Below are positions 57,966 through 64,000 of a DNA stretch of 64,000 nt, in pieces. The notes below the pieces were generated by a model, which saw only the letters and a list, made by a program, of their open reading frames with translations, made no database searches and had not been told where the DNA came from. Made by a program: the position numbers and the translations under genes. The stretch lies in the NCBI GenBank assembly GCA_033439795.1, contig JAUTDP010000004.1, positions 620,001-684,000 on the forward strand, written 5' to 3'. The stretch's first letter is position 1. Each line of letters begins with the position of its first letter. The stretch is from Sordaria brevicollis. Lineage: Eukaryota > Ascomycota > Sordariomycetes > Sordariales > Sordariaceae.

Positions 57966-59387
57966 TGTGTGTGGCAAAATCGGTGCAAAGTCGTGACGTC
58001 GGAGATGTGTTGTTGGAATGTCGTCGGAATCCGGCTTCTCGAAGGATTTCGAAGGATTCAAGCCACCATCACGCAAACTGCCGATGTTGAGCCTCGCTTC
58101 CAATGCCGGAATCCAAAATTTCCGAAAGGCTGGGTGGGTGACATGTCAGCTGTGTGTGGTGTGTTGCATCCCATGCCGTGTCTGAAACCGTACCTCGCGT
58201 ACCTACCTGTTGGGTATTGGTGTGTTGGGTGCATGATTGCATCGTCACAATCGCTTGCATTGCTGCATCGGAGATAGTGGTCTTGGCGTTATGGCCGTCC
58301 GACAATTTCTTTGTTTTCGGAAGCTGCTGTTGAGCACCTTTGATCGGGTGGGAAGAATGAGAATGGTCGAGGCATTGTCGCGACTTGTACTCGTGCAAGG
58401 GAGAAAGAAATCAAGAAAATCGAACGCGCGGCAATTGTGCTGTCGACAAGAGCTCGCTCGCGGTCGGAAAGTCCGAGTCGCGAATGTTCTTGCCCTGCTT
58501 CCTGCCTGCCTCGAAGGACGGACAAGAGGTGTGATTATGTCAGCAGCTCCTGCACCGCCAGATGTGGGACTTTCGGTTGGGAACCGTAACATTTGTAACT
58601 TACACGGTATTTTACCTAACGTGCATACAAGACCCTAACCCGTTACCGCTTGCCGCTCATGGTACGTTTGTTTACCTTGGTCAGGGGCTAGTGGCATGAC
58701 ATTTCGTTCGGGTTGTACAACCTCATGGTTTTCGACATCAAGACGTTCAGTTCGATATTCGGAACGAACCTCAACAACTTTTTCAAATGTTCTTGTTGGT
58801 ATTTCTGAAGAAACACTCCTTCCTCGAACCCAGGATTGAAAAGATCTGATAGCGGAGAGTTTCGGCTCCGAAATGCAATGCACAGATCCGAGTTGATGCA
58901 TGTCGACAGGCAGGAGCAACGCACGAAGCTGAGGAAAGAGCAACATGCGCACTCGCCAAATGGGCGTGGATGGCATCAAGTTGACTATGCCGCAAGCTCA
59001 ACCTCCTACTACAGTACCACTTCCAGTCCTGTCATCGTTGTTTTTTTTTTCCTTTGCTCTCTCATTCCACTTGTCTCTCGATTGGAACGGACAATGCGTT
59101 TTATTTTCAAGCATGTCGAGTACGAGTCTACGGGCAGTTTCTATGATCCTTCCGATGCTCTTTCTTGTCATATTTTTGATTGTCTGCTCTTGCTCAATCC
59201 CGCCGTCGCTCTTTCCTCGTCGATTTCTCACAATCTAGGCTGTCACGATCATGTCATCTCTGGCACCAATGCCTCCGAGTGAAACGCGTAAGAGAAGAAG
59301 GAGCGAAGGACCAAGACGATGAGCAACTGAAGGCCTCCGTGTTTTGCGCGCTGTCGACCTGTTCCTCCTTTGAAGTCTCTTTTGGCC
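57966..59387. other. No gene supported; CT-rich leader near its right end
   Basis: Overlapping frames on both strands with no consistent signal. A T-rich pyrimidine run (59040-59055) and CT-rich sequence to about 59235 look like a promoter leader. An ATG at 59249 opens a 23-codon basic peptide (MSSLAPMPPSETRKRRRSEG) with a good donor (CGCGTAAGAG) at its end, but no downstream acceptor keeps phase with the next frame. Confidence 0.4.
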
Positions 59388-59779
59388 ATGATCTCTCAGC
59401 GCAATTCTGTCTTCTGGCACGCCCGATTCATGGAACTCGACTCTGCCAGCGGCAGGCCACCTCGTCACCAAGCCATCTATCTCCTTTGGGATCCTCGATT
59501 TTTTGTCGCTATGGTGGCGCTTCCCTCGTCCGCTGCACTTCGAACCAGACACGACGACCATCACGAATTTGGAAAGCTCATATGGTGCTGTGTAGACTGT
59601 TTCTCCCTCAGCGGCGGCCACATCGACGGCAAAGGTACGATCCCAATTGGTCGCTTCCCTCTTCTTCTAGGTCGCTAACGCCTTTGACTTGGCTAGGTCT
59701 CCGCCAATCTTATGTCGAGTCTCGATTGTCCAAAGTCCCAGATCTTCAACGTTGCGGCCAGGGGAAAACCGCGCTCTGA
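59388..59779 (+). CDS. Hypothetical protein (109 aa, two exons)
   Basis: Exons 59388-59634 and 59697-59779, with a 62 nt intron (GTACGA, branch GCTAACG, acceptor CTAG). The frame is continuous. It reads MISQRNSVFWHARFMELDSA, RHQAIYLLWDPRFFVAMVAL, HHEFGKLIWCCVDCFSLSGG, then after the intron LRQSYVESRLSKVPDLQRCG. Cys/Trp-rich middle; no known domain or signal peptide. The start may lie further upstream. It could also be the remnant of a longer gene. Confidence 0.4.
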
Positions 59780-60282
59780 ACCTCCGTTCCGACACTCTTC
59801 GAGTCACAGCCTTCCATGTAGGTGCTGTCTCGACCACTCGCTCGCTCGCCTTTTCCCCGAAGCCATCGAGAACCCACTACCTCCTTGATCGCGGTCTCCA
59901 AGAAGTCTATCAAGCGATTGTTGGGAGGGAGAGGCACGTCCGCATGTCTGCAATTCCGCATATTCGACCGCCCGAGCTGTGTGTGCTGACGCCGGCGCCC
60001 AGTGGTGCAGCGGCTGAAGTACAAAGATAACGATTGGAACATGGCGAGCTGCCTCGTGATTGTCTCGGGAGTCGAGACAGAGAGCCGGCAAGACGATTCT
60101 GTGGCGTCGGAACGTTGTGAACTAGGTTGGAGATACTGTTCGGCTGATGCTGAAGCAATGGGAATCAAGTCTTGTACGAAGTTCTACATCTCTCTGTCGG
60201 TGTCCGTTGAAGAACTCGGTGCCTCGAGTGGGTAGGCCGCGTTCGCCGTTCGGGCAGGTCAGCGTCATTTTCTTTTTGTAGC

Positions 60283-61138
60283 TTGTTCGTCACTTTACCT
60301 TTGGCCATCGTTCGTTGTCTTTCTCGACGTCCTCGTGGATTTCTCTATACGTCAACGCAATGGTGGGAACGGCTCGAACGTGAGTTTGCCAGTGTGCCGC
60401 GTTTTTCACTGCGCAATTTTGTCTCCGTCAAATGGATGTTCCCGAAACGCTGGTATGGTCATCTCTTTGTTCCCTGCGTCGGCTTCAACAGCAGCTCGGT
60501 TTGACCGAGAACAATGGGAAATCGAGTCACCGCTGACAAAAATCCTTGTCGGGCCACATTATCCGGGCAGCCAGCGCGAAGGTCTGCGATGGTTCGTTTC
60601 GTGTGCTTTCCTCCGCTGGGATCCTTTTTATATCCATCATGGGTTGCTTTTCTCTGTTTTGCTTGTCTGCCAGTGGCGTTCCGTCGTTCCTCGGTCTTCT
60701 TTGCAACCAACGTGCCGCCGGATCCAAATCCTTTCCTCCCCTTCTCTCTTCCACCATCTATACACTCTGGTCTTGGTATTCTCTTCTCGTGCTGTTCTCT
60801 TCTCGTTGCCCTTGAGTGATGGGTCCATCGCGGCAGCCGTGGTCCTCGACTGTTGTCATGTCTCTCGCGCTTCGTCGCTCGTTGGGAGGAGACTTTTGCG
60901 GATGGTCAGAAGTGGACAGCCAAATTCGATAGACATGCAAGGCGGGAATGTTGGCAATGAACGCCCGCCAGGATCTCTAGAACCATTGAGTTGGCTTCTG
61001 GAGCCGAGTGGCCAGTCGACGAAGATAGAATCGTCCACGAGTCGTTCGAGGTATGAGCATTTGGCTAGGGTGAGCTTTCGAATCGAGGCTGTCTTTAACC
61101 AGGCGACACGTTGCTTGTTCATGCCTTCCTTCCTTTGA
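60283..61138 (+). pseudogene. Possible frameshifted gene, unknown family
   Basis: One frame to 60504 reads FLYTSTQWWERLEREFASVP and KWMFPKRWYGHLFVPCVGFN, then stops. The next frame picks up with FDREQWEIESPLTKILVGPH and LRWFVSCAFLRWDPFYIHHG. A one-base shift near 60495 would join them. The second frame stays open to 61138 but becomes CT-rich and less coding-like after about 60660. No known domain. Confidence 0.4.
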
Positions 61139-62745
61139 TATGATGCATGAATACTAAGTAGCTAAGCAGTCGGCTTACGAGCCGGGTCTGCTTTCTACCA
61201 CCAATCCTTGCCTGTCCTGCAGCGAAGGGCACGTTCGATTCGGTAGCGGTAGAGCATTGTTGGACGCCGGTGCTGCTGGGTAGATCAGAGTGTTGCCAGC
61301 GCCCAGAGAGAAGGTACCACGGCTCACCCAGCAGGGTACTACTATACTTGTACTATCAAGTATTAGGCATTGCCGTGTGTCTTGTTTAGCCTTGCTGCTC
61401 CCCTACACGACGAAGTACACGTACCCAGAGGTACAACACGCCAGACGCCGTCTAGTACCCCTCCTTCCCGCGTTGGATTTTTCGTCGACCTGGCAGTGTC
61501 ACTCACCGATACGGGTGGTACGCCGTGGTTAGAATCGCCTAAGTTGAAGTCATAACAGTTCCTATATACTGCGCAACAATGATACACGGCCATATATCTT
61601 CCAGATGGTAAACCTCCTTAGTTAGATTAGATAAGATCATGGAGGATGGCAAGGAAAAACAGGACAGAAGCATACATTCTCCGGGTGCACTGGGCAGGCT
61701 CTCCTGGTCCTCCAGCTGCTGCCAGCAGCTGAGGTCAACAGTTTTCAAGACACTAGGGCCTTCTACGAACCTTCATGGAACCTTCAGTCCAGTCAAGATT
61801 GCTGCAAGTGGCTTAGCGGTTGCTCCATGGCCGAGTGTCTCTCAAGGGGTGTGTCCCGGAACCTTTCTTCAACAACCGCAATCGGACTAGAGCCAATCAG
61901 AATCCGTCCCCTTTTCCAACGCCAGCCTCACTGTGCGCTGCCTCGTTCCCCTTCTCCCAGTAAGGTCCCCAATCCCTGTCCCCACTCTTCTGATTCCAGC
62001 CTTGCAGATTTTATTCTTCCAGCCTCCTCTTCTATCATCTGCTGCCTTTCTACTTTCCTAACCCACCTCAAAATTTCTCAACCCGACTCGATTTTTTGCA
62101 CCCACGAACACCTCACTGCTTTTGATAACCGAAGTAGCAAAACTTGTCAACAAGCTCGTGAAGAACAAATTATCATATCTACAGCGATCACTTTCTCCTC
62201 GCGTTCGATAGCCGACCTAGTCGCCCTCGACGTCGACTTCGTTCTTTCCTGTTCGTCGAAAACAAAACCACGCCCTCAACACTATCTCCCCGCCTGTCGG
62301 CTACTTCGGCGTCGCTCCAGCACCTCTAGCGGCATCGATCCCTCGGTGGCACGACGAGTGTTATCGTGTGGGTGCGGTTCTCCCACCTCCGCGCTTCTCA
62401 ACTTCTCATCAACATCCATACCGTCTTTCCAGTCATTTAATCCTTGCGACAACTTACCCACCCGGGCAACTTGTTCCGACAACCTAAGCTACTCACCGTT
62501 CGCGCTCTTGTGTTTGCGCGCGTCGCTCAGGTCGAGCTCACTTACTTCAACCAATCACCTTTCCTTCACCACTACGAACAGTATCCCGCCGCACTCCTAG
62601 CGATCTTATCAGCGTCTCTTTATCATTTCCAGGAACTGTCTTCGCGCTTCAAGCGAATGTTCGGCTACAGGACCTCGCGTCGGTGCACGAATATAGAACC
62701 TCTACATCCACAGTCGCCGATCGACGCACAGCACAGCCCGTCAAT
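61139..62745. other. Gene-free stretch and long CT-rich leader of gene D
   Basis: A small hairpin CAGCTGCTGCCAGCAGCTG (61709-61727) near 61.7 kb. From about 61895 to 62745 the plus strand is rich in C and T, giving a 257-codon Ser/Pro/Leu frame (61827-62600) that I read as leader. ACCTCTAC (62697) is one base short of the octamer motif. Confidence 0.5.
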
Positions 62746-64000
62746 ATGGCTTCTGCTCCAGCCCCTTCGCTAGGCCTTCAAGCACCCGGCCCTGCGCCCA
62801 TACAACCATTTCGCCTTATCCGCTTCTTGAAGTGGGATGTTTTGTCGCCTGAGGATAGAATAAGTTGCTGGAGGGTAATTGACCACATCTACGACAATCT
62901 GGTCGACGCCAACGGAGTGACACGCTCTCTTCCTGCCCTTGAGCAGTGGATTGGCCATCCACTTCGTAACCCGATACTCTCAAACAACGCAATCCTGGCC
63001 GGCATCAACTTCCCCGCAGAAGTGCATTCCTGGTGCTCGGAGAGAAGAGAGGATGGCGTCCTCGACGAGGCCATCGCCCAGCTTGGGCAATCCAAACCCT
63101 TCCTGGTTGGCCTGGAGCAGTGCCTGACCGTCCAGGAGAGAGACAACCGGCATTCTACCTCGCGGGAGAAGGCCAAAGAGCAACCAGAACACCCGCCCAT
63201 TCCTCAAAATCTGTTCCAGTCGAACAGTGATGTTCTGGCCTTTTGCCGCTGGTATCGGTCGTTGACCAGCCGCCCAGTGGAACAGAACCAAGCCGATGTC
63301 ATCGGTAACTTTCATAACCGAGCTCAAACTGCGCAGCTTTTGATGGACGCAATCAACAACGAGCCAGAGAATATGGTCGAAAATGCGAACAACACTGAGG
63401 AACATGACCCCAGCGAGGAGGACAATGCCCCCCAAAAAACCCATCCCCAAGTCCTCAAGGTGCGACACATCTCGCCGCTAAGCAAGTTAGCTCTGAGCTG
63501 GGAGCTCCTCGTGAGTAAACACCAAACATCCACCGCCGCACTCCAGTAATCTGAGCGTCCATGAAGCTAACTGTATCTAGAAACACCTGGAGCTGAAGGT
63601 GTTGGGAACACCTCCAATTGTTCCATACAACAACGAAACCTATCCCAAAGGGGATAGGGCTTACAACAGCTACCAGGATAGGGTCGACGCTTTAAGAGAG
63701 CTTCTTTCCGTGAGTTAGACCTCCCGCTCGTGCCCGTTGATGTGCGTAATTGAGTACAAAAGGCGCTAACCAGTGGTCTGAATACAGAGGTCCAAGGCGG
63801 CTGTAGTGAATGCCGTCGAGACGAGCTACCTCGCTCGTGCCGTTGCCCATCCGAAGCACGAAATATCAGTAGGATGCCTTTATCCCGAGTACTCACAAGC
63901 GTTTGTAATATCAAGTACTGATGGATGCAAACTCTTAGATTAAAGTGACCAATAAATCGGTCAACAAAACAAGAACCCGGCAGGTCCAAGCCGGTCAGAA
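62746..64000 (+). CDS. SKAAVVN-family paralog D (partial, continues beyond the window)
   Basis: Exons 62746-63510, 63581-63709, 63788-63868 and 63939 to past 64000, with GTGAGT/GTAGGA donors and CTAG, CAG and TTAG acceptors. Start MASAPAPSLGLQAPGPAPIQ. Family landmarks: VLSPEDRISCWRVIDHIYDN (here without the intron found in A and B), DEAIAQLGQSKPFLVGLEQC, NSDVLAFCRWYRSLTSRP, an acidic linker (NNTEEHDPSEEDN), LSKLALSWELL ending at the conserved intron, RAYNSYQDRVDALRELLS ending at an intron, RSKAAVVNAVETSYLARAVA, then IKVTNKSVNKTRT. At least 352 residues are in the window. No stops or frameshifts. The C-terminal tail is not visible. No signal peptide; function unknown. Confidence 0.85.

Noticed and set aside
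61827..62600. 257-codon plus-strand ORF upstream of gene D
   Set aside because: Lies in the CT-rich leader; Ser/Pro/Leu content follows from pyrimidine-rich DNA and it ends before the well-supported start of D.
1..64000. tRNA or rRNA genes
   Set aside because: No cloverleaf A/B box pair or rRNA core sequence was noticed by eye; a covariance-model scan would be needed to exclude them.

Overview
The window looks like a piece of a filamentous ascomycete (Pezizomycotina) genome. The genes have 50-75 nt introns with GTRAGT donors and CTAAC-like branch sites, leaders are CT-rich, and every large transposon copy is AT-saturated, almost without CpA, and full of TAA/TAG. That is the footprint of repeat-induced point mutation (RIP). 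The species cannot be named from sequence alone.

Layout. 1-18675 is a triple nest of RIP-killed retrotransposons. A Ty1/copia element on the minus strand (1-197 and 14059-18675, its left end outside the window) was hit by a Ty3/gypsy chromodomain element (203-14053, target duplication ATTCT). That element was in turn hit by a second copy of the same gypsy family in opposite orientation (3654-10583, target duplication CGAAA). 18676-25867 is a GC-balanced island with a MITE inside a MITE, paralog gene A and its decayed tandem copy. 25868-29584 is a RIP-killed Mutator-like (MULE) DNA transposon with TIRs and target duplication TTAAAGAT. 29593-31584 holds small nested inverted-repeat elements and an interrupted ORF. 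31585-37883 is a complete RIP-killed copia element with 201 bp LTRs and target duplication GCGGT. 37889-64000 is gene-bearing: paralogs B, C (broken) and D (running off the right edge), a fungal rhodopsin-domain seven-helix membrane protein on the minus strand (50932-53089), some small multi-exon genes, and several degraded coding stretches.

Main biological signal. Genes A (20950-22563), B (40199-42508) and D (62746 to beyond the end), with at least three decayed relatives (23082-23754, 38590-39055, 44018-44556), form one divergent gene family that I do not recognise. They share an N-terminal motif around YWxIID / IADDIYxFxRN, a central LGQxR/KPxI block, an intron after a W-x-L/M motif, an SKAAVVN signature, and unrelated disordered tails (acidic in A, Q/P/H-rich in B). 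Copies differ by clean loss of individual ancestral introns. With copies on both sides of RIP-inactivated transposons, this looks like a lineage-specific, fast-evolving family in a transposon-rich compartment. An octamer, TAGAGGTA, recurs at least 13 times, including in the homologous intron of A and B and downstream of several copies.

No rRNA, tRNA or CRISPR array was recognised.
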